Assembly: GCF_011075055.1 (NCBI RefSeq)
Contig: NC_058147.1
Span: 10,168,001 to 10,232,000 of the forward strand
Reading direction: 5' to 3'
DNA from: Mangifera indica
Taxonomy: Eukaryota > Streptophyta > Magnoliopsida > Sapindales > Anacardiaceae
Length of the DNA stretch: 64,000 nucleotides
The position numbers and the translations under genes are program-made. Under the pieces are notes generated by a model. That model did not search any database. It saw nothing but the letters and a program-made list of their open reading frames with translations, and was not told the origin of the DNA. Each line of letters opens with the position of its first letter. Positions within the stretch are counted from its first letter, which is position 1. Below, piece after piece: positions 1 through 12,369 of this stretch.

Positions 1-1171
1 CTGTTGAGATACCATCAGTTGAGACAATATGCCATATAAATGTCATACGATCCAATCATAACTCATATTTAGAGAATTTGACATATAACTGTTTGATCTA
101 CCTCAAAGCTAGGGTTACTAATCTAAGATGTTCTCCCATCTCTTTAGTCATCCTTTGTCTCATGATCTCTAAATTAAAGGTTTTGCCTAATGCCTCTGAA
201 TATGATCTGGGAGGGTTATCTCTAATCAACACATCCTTTGCAATATTTGATCTTAACTCATTAATAAAGATCTTTATTTTACCCTTATCAGTGTTGGTTA
301 CACCAAAGGCATATCAGACAAATGCATTGAGTTTGGTGGAGAACTCCTTAATTGTTATGTGCTCTTGTCCCATATTAAGGTACTCATGTGCTTGAACATA
401 GAGGATGTTAGCTACCAAAAACTTTCTCTCTAAGGCCTCTCTAAATTTAACCCATGTCATCATATTGATCCAATAGGCATCACATAGTGGCTGCCACTAG
501 ATCTTGACATCAATTCTCAACAAATAACTAGCATATTAGTCTTTCTTATGATTTCTCGTATCAAAAAGCCATATAACCTCCTTAACAACCTCAAGCTAAT
601 CCTCTATCAAAACTTATTTGGTTCTTGCACTACCATGCAGCTTCGAGGGTTGATGTTTACTGACCAAGCTGTAAATAGCATAAAGTTATCCTCTACAACC
701 ACCTATAGTCACCTTTCTCTAAACATCCTTGCCCACTTTCTCATGTTAGGGTAGTAAATCAATAATCGGTGGCTACAACTCAATAATAGGGGGAACCTAA
801 ACTGGGTGGCCCACATTATTTAAAGCATTTTGGTTCACCTGAAAAACCTTTTGAACAATTTTTCAGATCACAAAGCTATCTATCTAAGGAATTACAACTA
901 TGCAAGAAGTCTGTCCCTATGCCATTCCCTGGTTACCCTCTTTCGTCAAGACCTTATTAGCATTAACATTATTAAATAATCTCATAGATTTATTCATCCT
1001 GAAACCACACATATAAACTCAAACAGATATACCATAACTTTAATTACAAGTTAAACAATACTTATAGCGGTCAACGCATGAAACCGATTAGCATCGCATG
1101 AGAGGCCGTTAAAACATTTTTGCACATTCAAACACTTTTGAGTTTTCAAAACCATACTCTGATACCAAAAA
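1..1171 (-). mobile_element. Ty3/gypsy gag and leader remnant
   Basis: Decayed coding sequence of a Ty3/gypsy retrotransposon read on the minus strand. The complement of about 80-560 follows the same gag layout as the clearer gag at 13.8-14.1 kb, but stops and frameshifts prevent a continuous frame. At 1157-1167 the plus strand reads CTCTGATACCA, the complement of a primer-binding site for initiator tRNA-Met, four bases before the LTR that starts at 1172. This fixes the orientation: 5' LTR on the right, internal region running off the left edge. Positions 853-1171 recur at 24,657-24,896 plus 27,125-27,198 and at 34,980-35,286. Confidence 0.75.
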
Positions 1172-2060
1172 TGTAATACTCCTCTATAGATACATACCCC
1201 TACTCAAAATATACACCTGAAGAGACAAGTTAACTTTTTATTCTTACATCGGTCTCACAACAAAAACATGCATAATAAAATAAGGTCCTATAATCCTAAA
1301 AGTGCATTCATTAATTCATAAAACAAAATTTAGAAGTATGAAAATCAATTAATGATACTCATAATGTATAAAGAAATACAAATAAATCTCAAAATACATA
1401 ATCACTGTCCATAATAAGAAAGACCAAAATACCCCTACCTTTATAAGTTGCCTCAAGCTGACCCGTTGGCTTCCCTGTCACCACTCCACTGCTTCACAAT
1501 CCTATCTACAAAATCACAAAAGGAATACATGAGTGAAACATACTCAGTAAGTAAGTAATCTTATAACATCCAATAAATATATTTACACATCACAATTATT
1601 TGTAAAGTCATTTGTCCTTTTTTTAATCCTCTTGTGGTATCAAGGATGTTTTTCCAACATCCCATATTCCTATCCAAATCATCTCAGTGCCCAACATCTA
1701 TTTCCCAAATGGCAGTGTCATCCTGGATAACTAATGTCAAATGATGTATATCGACATTCTAGATGTTTAATAAAAACATGAGATATTCCAGATGCCAATC
1801 ATAAGGTGTATCTAATACACATATCAGTAGGGCTTCATGTTATGGATACCATATCACAAAGGGAGTAAGACCCCATGCCTCTCCCAAGATCACACAAGCA
1901 TCCCAAATGTTAAGCCCAACGTCAATGTGTTTACGAGGGTTTTATATGCTAAGGTGTCGAGCATTGGTGCATAATCCTCCAAAGATATTAAGGTCATACA
2001 GATTAACCCTGATACTTTCACGATCACATTGCACACAACTCAGAATGATATGTGAATATT
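1172..2060 (-). repeat. Ty3/gypsy 5' LTR (minus orientation)
   Basis: LTR starting TGTAATACTCC directly beside the primer-binding site. Homologous LTR sequence lies at 27,199-27,849 (truncated) and 35,287-36,165. The right boundary is approximate: it falls where the shared LTR text gives way to the 5' flank of the TNL gene, near the run of T around 2056-2066. No partner 3' LTR is inside the window to the left. Confidence 0.65.
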
Positions 2061-2909
2061 TAGTTTTTTTTCTTAATGGGTGAAAAATTGTCAATAGACT
2101 AAGCCTTGGGTTGGAATAACTGTTTTGGCCAATAACTCTAATTTATGATTAAACTAGCGCCATTGATGATTTTAAATTTATGATATTTTTGTCATTGGAT
2201 TCACTGAAAAGGTAAATCAATAATTTATGATTAAATTAATAGAAGATATTAACATAATTATTTGACATGTGGGTATTTGATTTTTTTAAAAACTTCATAG
2301 GTAATAATTGTCAATAGTGTTATAAAGCCAGGTGGCTTTCCACCAAAGCAAGTCAAAAAAGGTGATGGGAATTCATTTATTAGAGCAAGAAGAAAATGGC
2401 AAGGCTTACACAGGAGAAATCAAAGGAGTGTGAATGCATTAATGAAATTGGAAAATTGGCTTGGAAATTTGCTTCCTTTGTTGACCGGAGGGGCGGCAAA
2501 TTGCCTATAAATCCCCCCTCCTCTCTTCATGTAAAGATAGATTTCTCTTCTCTTTTCTTCATCCGGAAATAAAGTTTCATAGCCTTGCTCTCTTCTCCTT
2601 TGCTATTTCTTCCTTTCATTTCTTTATCTTTTATACTTGCTTAATTAATTTTATAACAAATAGATTAAACTTCGGGTGTGACAGTATTTTGGCGAATAAA
2701 TACGCCGCAAAAGTCAGACAAGGTGTGCGAGGTATTAGCTGTTTTAGACGCCACAGAAGGTTCAAGACGTAACATTGCAGATTAAGCGAACCTACTTTCC
2801 TGATTGATTTTTTTGAGGAAAAATATTATTGTTTCCGTTGGACTCTAGAAACTTTTTACATTGCTTTTCCAGATGGTGCTGGTTAATTTTGCAAAGTGAT
2901 TGAAGTAGG
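2061..2909 (+). promoter_or_regulatory. 5' flank of TNL1
   Basis: Upstream region of TNL1, conserved with the TNL2 flank at 36,170-36,804 apart from a solo LTR at 2318-2658. The proximal 240 bases (about 2,670-2,909) are nearly identical in both copies, which suggests they hold the native 5'UTR and core promoter. No unambiguous native TATA box is visible. The ATG at 2910 sits in the context AGGATGG. Confidence 0.45.
2318..2658 (+). mobile_element. Solo LTR in TNL1 promoter, TSD AATAG
   Basis: A 341-base block beginning TGTTATAA and ending TTATAACA, a perfect 8-base terminal inverted repeat. It is flanked by identical 5-bp duplications AATAG at 2313-2317 and 2659-2663, as expected of an LTR retrotransposon solo LTR. 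It has a TATA-like CCTATAAATCC near 2,507 followed by a CT-rich stretch, and an AATAAAG near 2,568, the usual U3-R-U5 order on the plus strand, pointing toward TNL1. The corresponding place in the TNL2 flank is empty, so it inserted after the duplication. Its family is not identified. Confidence 0.8.
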
Positions 2910-5900
2910 ATGGCTTCTTGTTCTTCTTCGTCTACTACTATTGAAGTGAAGAAGCATGATGTATTCCTCAGTTTCTGTGGTGTTGACACCTGCAACACTT
3001 TTACCAGCACTTTATGTGGAATTTTGAAGAGTAGAAGTATAAATGTTTTCATTGATGACGAACTTGAGAGAGGAGAACATATATCTTCATCTCTTATGAA
3101 TGAAATTTCAGATTCCATGATTTCAGTTATCATTTTCTCGGAAGGTTATGCATCTTCAAGATGGTGTCTGGAAGAACTTGTGAAGATTTTGGAGTGCAGG
3201 GATACGCAAAAACAGGGGGTAATACCAGTTTTCTATCATATCTATCCATCAGATGTAAGGAATCTAACTGGAAATTTCGGAGAGGGATTTAAAAAGCTTG
3301 TAGAAAGTTATGATGAGGAGAAGTTAAAGAGGGTACAAATGACAGAAGGACAATTTAAAGATATGGTGCTGCAGTGGAAGAATGCTTTGACAGAAGCAGC
3401 TAATATATCCGGCCGATCAACAGAAGAGATCCCGTAATTTTCTACCCTTTCATTTCGTTCCTTGTAGTGTCAGCTCGTTAATTTATTTTCACATTACATA
3501 TAACAGTTTGTTGTTCATTTTTGTTAGATTTTTTTCCATCTTTTAAAGCTTTATTCAAATATAACACTTTGTTTTTCATTTTTGTTAGGTTCGATTATTA
3601 TCTTGCAAATAAAGTTGTCCAAGATATTTGGAAGAATCTAAACATCATGATCCCAACAAATGAATACACAAAATTGGTTGGAGTTGAATTAACCATCCGC
3701 CATATTGAAGATTTATTGTGCAGTGGGCCGAGAAATGTCCATGCTATAGGAATTTGGGGAATGCCTGGTATAGGTAAGACAACTATTGCAAATTGTGTAT
3801 TCAACCATATAAGTAGTCTTTTTGAGGGTTCTTATTTTGCTGAAAATATTAGGGAAGAATCGATGAGTCCTAACGGACTAAATCCAATGCGGCAACAACT
3901 TCTTTCAACAATTTTAAAACATCCCGATATTGTGATTGATTCCAAAGTAAAAAAAACAATGTTTAGTCGTAAACGAGTTCTTATTGTTTTTGATGATGTG
4001 TCAACTTTGAGACAACTAGAATGTTTAGTTGAAGATATATATTGTTTTGGTCGAGGAAGTCGAATCATTATTACAACTACAAACAGACAAGTACTTCGAA
4101 GTTGTGGAGTAGGTGAAACATATATATATGAGATGATGGGGTTGCCTGAGCATGAAGCTCTTCAGCTTTTTAGATTGTATGCTTTTCAACAAAGTAATCC
4201 AAACAAAGATTATGATGACCTATCAAAAAGGGTAGTAAAATATGCTAAAGGTGTTCCATTAGCTCTTAAAGTATTGGGTTGCCATTTAGTTGGTAAGTCA
4301 ATACAAATTTGGGAAAGTGCAATAAATAGATTAAAAAGAATTCCTCATCAGGATATTCAGAATGTACTAAAAGTATGTTATGAGGGATTAAATGATGATG
4401 AACAAAGTATATTTCTAGATATTGCATGCTTTCTTAAGTTGGAGAAAAAGGATTTTGTGGTGGACTTTTTGTATGCTTGTGGCCTGGAGGCTGAAATCGG
4501 ACTAAGTGTTCTCATTGATAAGTGTCTTGTGACCATATCAAGAGATAATAAGGTAACAATACATAATTTGTTTCAAGATATGGGAAGGGAAATTGTCCGA
4601 CAAGAATCCACGAAATATCCTGGTTTACGCAGCCGTTTATGGTATCACAAAGATATCAATAGTGTATTGAAGGAAAACAAGGTGAGTGTTGAAGGTATTA
4701 TGTAAATTTTAGATTTGTTAATTTATGTATACAAGATCTAGCATAATATCAACTGGATGAGAATTATGTTTCAGCTTTTGTTATTTTCATTAGTTTGGCC
4801 CAACATAAATGAGTTTTGGTTTATGTGTTAATTGTTATTTAGGGCATTAAAAACTAATTACTTATAAACTCTTAAAAAGTTTATAGCTAATAAATTTTCT
4901 TTCCATGGCATCAGATGTCTAATGCAATTGAAGGCATATGTTTAGACATGTCTAAGCAAGCAGAGATCATTTTCTTACAACCTTTCTCCTTAGGAGTGAT
5001 GGATCAACTGAGATTCTTTAAATTACATAACTCGTACTATGAAGTGAATAATATCAATAAGGTGTATGTTTCCCAGGGGCTTAGTTCTGTTTCCTCTGAG
5101 CTACGATACGTATGTTGCCATGGATGTCCATTGAAATCATTGCAACCAAATTTTCTGTCAAAGAACCTTGTTGCGCTTGAGATGCCTCATAGTGATATTG
5201 AACAACTTTGGTCTAGTGCTCAGGTAATGCAGTGATTTTTGTATTACGATATTTCTTTTTGTATTGTCACTATCAAAGTGCTAATTAATTTGTGTTACTT
5301 ATTATTTATATGTTACAGCTTGATAATTTGAAACATATTGATCTCAGTTTTTCTGAACATTTGAGAATCCAAGATCCCTCATTGACTCCGAATCTTAGAA
5401 GTTTGGTTCTGGAACGTTGTATAAGTTTACATGAGATTTCCTCATCTATTCACGGTTGCAAATATAAGCTTCATATGTTAAATCTAAGGCACTGCAGAAG
5501 CCTTGAGAGTCTTCCAACAGACATTCATGTAGCATATTTTGGAAAAGTTATCTTTTCTGGATGTTCAAAACTCAAGAAGTTTCCGAAGGTGTTGTGGGAT
5601 ATGAAAGAGTTATATTTAGATAAAACTGCAATCGAGGAGTTGCCCCTATCAATAGAGAATTTATCCAGACTAGTTATATTAAATCTTAAGAACTGCTCAA
5701 TGCTTCAGAGGCTTCCAAGCAATATCCACCGGTTGAAATCTCTTAAACATCTCAATCTGTCCGGTTGTTTAAAACTTCATGGATTGCCTGATAAACTGGG
5801 AAAATTACAAGCTTTGAAGGTGCTTAAAGCAGAGAGGGTCGCTGTTGGAGAAATACCAACATCCATTCTAAATTTAAGCTGTCTAGAAGAATTAGACCTG

Positions 5901-6275
5901 ACCAACTGTAGTATTGAGAGGCTGCCGACAGATCTTGGTCAGTTATCATTACTAAAAAGTTTACTTCTTGGCAGAAACTTTTTTGACAGCATTCCAGAAA
6001 GTATAGAATACATTTCTGGATTATCTTATCTTGACGTGAGCTATTGCGAGAGGCTTCGAATCCTGCCTAAGCTTCCAAGAAAATTAGAAATTATAAATGC
6101 AAACAATTGCATATCATTGGAAGCATCACAGAATTTGTTCCATCCCTTCGAAAGAGATTTTCGTCACAGCCTAAAAGTTAACTTCAGCAATTGTTTCAAA
6201 CTAACTCAAGAGTTCTGCAGTCGAATTGTGAAATATTTTGAAGGGCCAATGGGATGTATGGTTGGGAAAAACTAA
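2910..6275 (+). CDS. TNL1: TIR-NBS-LRR immune receptor, probably C-terminally truncated
   Basis: Intracellular plant immune receptor class: the TIR domain is an NAD-cleaving signalling module, NB-ARC a nucleotide switch, and the LRR region usually senses effectors. Proposed join 2910-3433, 3589-4681, 4915-5223, 5319-6275, with GT/AG introns and compatible phases, about 960 residues. TIR is at about 16-170 with WCLEEL (expected catalytic Glu 89). NB-ARC has the P-loop GMPGIGKTT (232-240), kinase-2 VLIVFDDV (305-312), GSRIIITT (331-338), GVPLAL (396-401) and IHN (499-501) in place of MHD. LRRs occupy roughly 560-920. Oddities: SFCGVDTC replaces the usual SFRGEDTR; the exon-4 donor found in TNL2 (GTATGT at 40,145) is GGATGT here (6252), so translation probably runs on to the stop at 6273. 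Weaker donors at 6256 or 6261 could still be used. The TIR differs from TNL2 at only about seven sites. Confidence 0.85.
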
Positions 6276-6351
6276 GAGGTCTCCTCGCTCTTTCTTATTT
6301 CGTATGATGTCCAGTACTGGTTAACTTTAATTTATTATTTTTCTTTATCAG

Positions 6352-6839
6352 ATGTTAGGAGCGGCAGATTTGATAAGTACTTATAGAAGTTTTATCTGTT
6401 TTCCGGGAAATGAAATTCCAGAGTCGTTTGTTTCTCAGAGTATAGGTTCTTTTATAACTCTGCCTCTACAGACAAATCTTTTCAGAAGTTATTTTATCTG
6501 TGTTGTGGTGGAGTTTCGAGGCTATCATAATAGAGGCCAGGGTTTGGCAGTTGGCTTTGAGTGGTCATTTACGATAAAAATGGTGTAGAGGATATATTCC
6601 ATGGAAATTGGAGTGTATGGGACTATGGTACTGGACCAGACTATTTGGATTCAGATCACGTATTGCTGGGATATGATCATACTTTTAAGTTCTTTGATCC
6701 ACTTCGTCCTACTAATAAAATATATCGTGACATAAGTGTCCGATTTCATGTTGAGAATTCATGTGCTGAAAGACTAGACTGCTGCAAAGTGAAGAAGTGT
6801 GGAGTTGAGAGGGTGAAGCCTTAAAACCAAAAAAATTGA
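6352..6839 (+). pseudogene. TNL1 exon-5 relic (C-JID-like domain)
   Basis: Preceded by an AG acceptor (TTTATCAG) at 6351 and homologous to TNL2 exon 5. The first frame reads through CFPGNEIPES, the usual opening of the post-LRR C-JID domain of TNL proteins. A one-base deletion relative to TNL2 near 6,571-6,576 shifts the frame and gives a stop at 6586-6588. The lost frame resumes as an open stretch at about 6,561-6,824. With the upstream donor lost and the frame broken, this exon is probably non-functional, or retained as 3'UTR. Confidence 0.75.
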
Positions 6840-7436
6840 AACTTTCAACGCATCGAGCTCGAGGTAAATAAGTTACTATTTTCTTTTCCCCTTTTCTTTC
6901 TGTAATGTCTATCTTTGTAAGATTTCATGTTACTTCGATTGTCAGATATATGTGCCACATGTTTGTCTTTCTTTATTTCACCCAGTCATTATCAATACTG
7001 TAATGTGATTTGTTTTTCATATGTTATGTTCACTTATGATCTGGGCCAACCGTTCCGCAAACAAATTCTTGTTTTATTCATGTATCATTGATTCAATGTA
7101 AATTAGAATCTTCCCCAGTACTAAATTCACTTAACACTCAATCGGTGACAAAATTTGTGGTGAGGATTTGTTTGTTATCATTTTTCTCACTTACAACTGA
7201 AATGAAACTAGTCTATATCCTCTCACTCGTACTGAGGCTTTGATTCTCTCTTGTACCATTCACGTAAGGAAAAATCTTATGAAAGATTTGTCAAAATTGT
7301 GGAACTTACTTCAACTTAAATTAATTTTCCAATTAGAGTGCAATTTTTCTATATTTTTATGTATAATATTTTTTAAAAAAATATAAATAGGAATAAAAAT
7401 ATAATTTTTTTAAGAATTTAAATAAGAATCTTATTA
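6840..7436. other. TNL1 3' flank
   Basis: Non-coding. The first 100 bases match the TNL2 3' flank, including an AG/GTAAAT junction near 6,862 that could be a donor for a UTR intron. The part from about 6,970 to 7,435 has no counterpart after TNL2, where the flank jumps directly to the sequence equivalent to 7,436. AT-rich with no gene. Confidence 0.5.
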
Positions 7437-9387
7437 AGATATGAATTATGAGTAATATTAGGAATCGTATTTCATATATTAAGTATTGAACATGTTAAAC
7501 CCTAGAGTTAGAAATGGTAATCAATAGAACTAAAGGTTACAATTAGAGCGAGAATCACTAGGTAAGGCTTAGAGTGAACCAATTTGTGAGGCTTGTCAGA
7601 GCCTCTTCTAGTTTTTTAGAAAAATGGACATGGCTCTTATACAAATAGTAAACCACAGTAAATTTTGTGCTTGTGTGTAGGGGTTATGTTTAGTCTTTTG
7701 TTTGCTATATTTTTACTTTCATAAAAATTTAGGATTTGCTAGCATTTGATTAAATCCCGACAACATCGAATGATATTAGAGCTTTGAAATAGATTACACA
7801 TTTAGGAAGATATAGATTGAAAATCATCTTTATGGTACAAAATTGCATCTACATCCTTAAGGAATACAACTCGAAAGATGTTAGTTGAAGATTAAGAATG
7901 TTAAAGTAAGTGCTTTAGAGTCAATTATCACATCTTTGTATTAGTAATTGTAATTATATTTTTATTAATAAAATAAAATTCTCTTCATTAGATTGTTTTT
8001 CACTTAAAATAAATTAGATTAATATCTTTTGTTCACATATGTTGTCCATTCTCGCTAGTAGCATCCATAGTTCTGATAATAACCTGATAACAAGCAAAAG
8101 TAATATAGTTAGAATTATCATAATGTTGAATGATCTTATCAAAAGACGGTGATAACTCTCATGTGACAAGATAATTTGTTTGATAGTTTGGTACAACAAA
8201 TAAATGTACATTGAGTACGCATGTTCACTAGATTAACCACTCAAGAGGGTTCTATATAGATAGTACCTTAGTATTTTTGGAAAACATCTTCTAACAAATG
8301 ATGATATATGTGACCTTTCAACTTAACGTCACTAGATTATCTTGTATAAGTATCGATATAGTTTGACACCAGCTTAACGTAGTTGTTAAGAAATGATTAT
8401 CAGAAAAGTATTGATTGCCATATTAAGAATTTTATGAAAGTTATGGTTGATCAATATACAATTCATCATTCTAAGTTACAAGAGTAGAAATTTTCGCTAA
8501 GTCTATTGACTATCAATGGCCACTCAATTTATGTGGCTACATCAGGATTGAATTACTGTTAAATCTAATATTGTCTAATTGTTGGTACAAATGTCAATCA
8601 ATGCATATCAAGAGTTTTTTGATGTAGGCACTAAATTTTGTCCTAGTATCGAAATGACATCAGTTGAAGAAATGATCAAATTTTATGATAATCGTATTGT
8701 TGTCAAGTACATATCTATTGCTAATACTTTGTCATTTTGGTGGTTATGATATCTTGTTAGAGGTCAATCTTGATTTATGTTTAGATGGCTAACAAATTGT
8801 AAATTCATCATGAATATGTTCATTACCAACATGATGAAAGGGGTACATCATGACATCTAGAGGCCTTGCATTGTACAAAGTGAATCATGCCTAACAGTTT
8901 GGGATGACGATTAGAAGTTTCGTAGAATAGTTAGACTTAAGCATGACTTTTTCTTCTTAAAGAGTCAAACTAACGTGACCCAAAAATGGATGGGCTAGAG
9001 TAGAATATTAAGGAGTTGCTTTTATTCAATTTGGATAAGGAATGTTTAAATATTAGATAGTACTAGGTCAAGTGAATGGTCGTGCATGATGGGTGAACAA
9101 CCGTTCATTATCTCAAGTTAACCTTATCTAATAATCTTATTATGTATCCCAAAAATATGAAAAATCATGGATATAAAGTGATATTACAATATGATATGAT
9201 TCGTGTGAATGGTCATACATGGCTAATAAATGGTCATTCATCATTTTCTATATAAAAATAACGTATTGAGACCTTTTTAACGTTTTCTTGAATTTTCACA
9301 AACACTCTTATATTATTTCATCCTCTAAAGGTCTTACTAGACTTAGGGGTTCATTGATCACCTTAACATGATGTATGTTTTATGTAG
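7437..9387. repeat. Duplicated non-coding block with retroelement-like motifs
   Basis: Shared with 40,889-42,817 and without any convincing gene. At 7771-7785 a degenerate tRNA-Met primer-binding site (TGATATTAGAGCTTT) follows a CGACAACA end, suggesting the tail of an old LTR on the plus strand. Near 9,250 CTATATAAAAA followed by CACAAACACTC looks like a promoter/start region of another LTR. I cannot join these into a named element. Confidence 0.35.
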
Positions 9388-11462
9388 CTCTCCTTTCCAA
9401 ATACATACTCCTGATGGGAATATACCAAAAGACGTGTACGTAATTGGACTATTTGAAAATTTTAATACATTATTATAATTATAAAGTGTGCAAAAAGGTA
9501 CTATAATAAAAACACTTTATTAATCAATGCTCATATGATTCCATATTTCTGAAAATACTAGCAATAATAATAACAATAAAAATGATAATAAAAATATTAA
9601 AACTATATGTTTGATAATTATCATAATTATAAAGTGTGCAACTATTAGCTGGACTATTGGATCCCTCGTCTACTTCGCTACTCACCTGTATCTAGAAACA
9701 TACAAAAGGAAATGTGTGAGTTAAAACTCAATAAGTGATGAGCTTTCGACACTCAAAACTATTATAAATGACTAATGGTAAGACTTGTCTTCCATTTGTA
9801 AGCTAAATGTGGTCGCATGATGACATCTTAGTGCCCTGACATGGATCGTCTATGAAAGTTATGAAAACCGAAGCTAAAATCAACATGCCTTGATGAAAGC
9901 TAGTATTATGCCTTACGCATGTCAAATGACCTATTTGGTTGTCTAATTGGAACACTTTGATCACATAGAAAAATCTCTGACAGTAGTTTTTTGCCTTAAC
10001 ATATAAGCTAATCAAAACTACTGACTAACCATCTAAAGATAATTCCTAACACAAGTACATATGTGGTGCATTTCGCTAATCACGTGAAGAATATCTAAAA
10101 ACCACACCCTTATCATCCACACCTTAACTGAACTAGGTAGCTATACACCTTGATGCCAAGTGCATGATGCATCTTATAGGTATCTAACCTTATTTCTTCC
10201 GTAATTACCGTTACTTACGCACATAGTTGTGACTATATAGTTGTGTGACACTGGCCTTGTTGACTTTTGACTCAATTTGAGTTTGTGTTGTTATCTACAT
10301 AATTAGGCACCTTATCTATGTCTTTTTTGAATATTAGCTCATTGTTTTTCTTATATAACTCTCCCCTCTTATGCACATAGCCTAGAGGTATAATCGTCTC
10401 CTGTCTTTGTCTAGGGATACACAAATGTGTGTTTTTCTGCCCACGCCTGTATGCCTTCTAACTCATATACATAGGCTTGTGACATTTAATATGTAATCAT
10501 TTATAGGGTAGGTACATAAGGAAGATGACTTGGACACACTCTCGTAAACTTGGATCCATGTGTACGACCTATACATAAACTTGTGTCCTACACCACACGC
10601 CTATGCATTTCTCCTTTTAGAGTTAGCACAAGATTTTCAAACTTTCAAAATTTTTAAAATGACACATAGGTATGTATAGGACCATACATAACCATGTGTC
10701 ATAATTTAGAAATCACCTCTTAAGGTTTTTATGTTTCTTCGATCATGATTTTTGCAATACTCACACAACCAAGGTACAAACAGTAGTTTCTAAATATCCT
10801 AGACAAAATTTTTTCACTATCCTTTTAACCATAACACATATATACATAATCTCATGACATCAAATATAAGAACAATGAACATTCAAACCTTCACTCAATT
10901 AAGAAACTAGGCATGCATATAACTCATCCTATTCACATATGAAATATGTTTCATCGAATAGATCATCACAATCATGTTCAAATCACTCTAAATTATGCGT
11001 ATAACATAAAAAGTCTATGGATTACGGGACTAAACAAGGGAAGCCACTTCACTTACTTAGATTCCAGTAAAAATGTTTCCCTTATACGATTACGATGATT
11101 CTAATGATCGTTGATAGCTCCACAGAAGATGAAAATTCTCTTTTTCTTTCCCATGCTCTCTATTTTCTACGATTATGAAAGATAATGGAAAAAAGAGTTA
11201 GGGTTCTCGCATTTTTATTTTATCTCCAAGACGTGATACACAAGCGTGTATAACTCAAACATAATTATGTGTCTAATTACATAACTAAAGTATGCTCTTG
11301 TTTCGTCGTGATCACAATTTGATCCAGTAATTGACTTTTCACTAATTATACATGGTTGGATATACCTCTATACACAAACATGTACCATTGAATCATTAAT
11401 CACTATATTTAAAAACTAGGAATAAGATTTAAATAGCTTTAGACTTACCTGTGGATACTACA
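9388..11462 (-). repeat. Element A 3' LTR
   Basis: About 2.1 kb. The right end reads GGATACTACA, followed by the complement of a purine tract (TTTTCCCTTC), so in element orientation a polypurine tract precedes the LTR start TGTAG. The left edge has lost a few bases relative to 42,818 in the other unit. It matches the right LTR at 14,921 onward over its first 1.4 kb or so. Confidence 0.8.
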
Positions 11463-11479
11463 ATTTTCCCTTCATTGTA

Positions 11480-12340
11480 TGAATTTCATCCTCTAAATTC
11501 ACTCGAATAGATGTGGAAACCTCTATCACATTTACTACTCAGCCTCTTATGTGGCTTCCTCAATTTGATGATTCCTCCAAAGAATCTTTACCAAAGGAAT
11601 CTGTTTATGTTTGAGCTCTTTAACTCATTGATCTAATATCTAAACTAGACGCTCCTTGTAAACCAAATAATTCTTTAACTCAACATCCCTAACACTAAGC
11701 ATATAGGTGGAATCACTGAGGTACTTGTGTAATAGTAATAGATGGAACACGTTATAAATGCGACCCATGCTCGCTAGTTGCACACGTTAGTAGACAACCT
11801 TACATAGACATTCCATTACCTCAAAGGGTCTCATAAATCTTGACGTTAACTTGTCTTTCCTACCAACTCCAAATCATGAGTAGGGTATTCAGTCTTATAT
11901 TCATTTAATTGATGGGAAGCATAAACTATCACCTTCCCTTTCTATATTAGTACTACTTCTAAACCCAATGTGAAACATCTATATATAAATCATAGTCTTT
12001 CTCTTCCTTTTGTAGGGCAAGGATGGGAGCTATAGTCAATCTCCTTTTCATTTCTTGAAAATTCTATTCATAAGCCTCTAACCATCTGAAAGAAATCTCA
12101 TTGTGCATCAAATTTATGAGGGGTCCAGTTAACTCGAAAATCCCTCAACAAAACATCTACAATACCCTGTCAATCCTAGAAAACTGGTAACCTCTTTTGT
12201 TGTCTTAGGCCTCTGCCACTCTAACACTATCTAAATTTTACTAAGGTTTACTAAAATGTCATCTGTTGAAACCACATAAACCAAAAATGCCACTTTATCT
12301 AGCCAAAACTCACATTTAGAGAATTTTGTGAAAAATTGCC
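11480..12340 (-). pseudogene. Element A RNase H joined to integrase C-terminus (deleted integrase core)
   Basis: The complement of 11,480-11,875 encodes the C-terminal part of a gypsy integrase (motifs like NVFH and LVYKE, with a VKIL-RNH ending). It joins directly to the complement of 11,876-11,960, which reads SHQLNEYKTEYPTHD, the RNase H region just before the integrase. The roughly 1.4 kb of integrase zinc-binding and core domain seen in element B (about 45,370-46,700) is missing. Left of 12,340, LMHNEISF-like text marks the RT-RNase H connection. Confidence 0.75.
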
Positions 12341-12369
12341 TTTCTTTCAACCTCTAGATTAGAAATCTC

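Noticed and set aside
3598..4068. Minus-strand open frames inside TNL exon 2
   Set aside because: Shadows of the NB-ARC coding sequence on the opposite strand.
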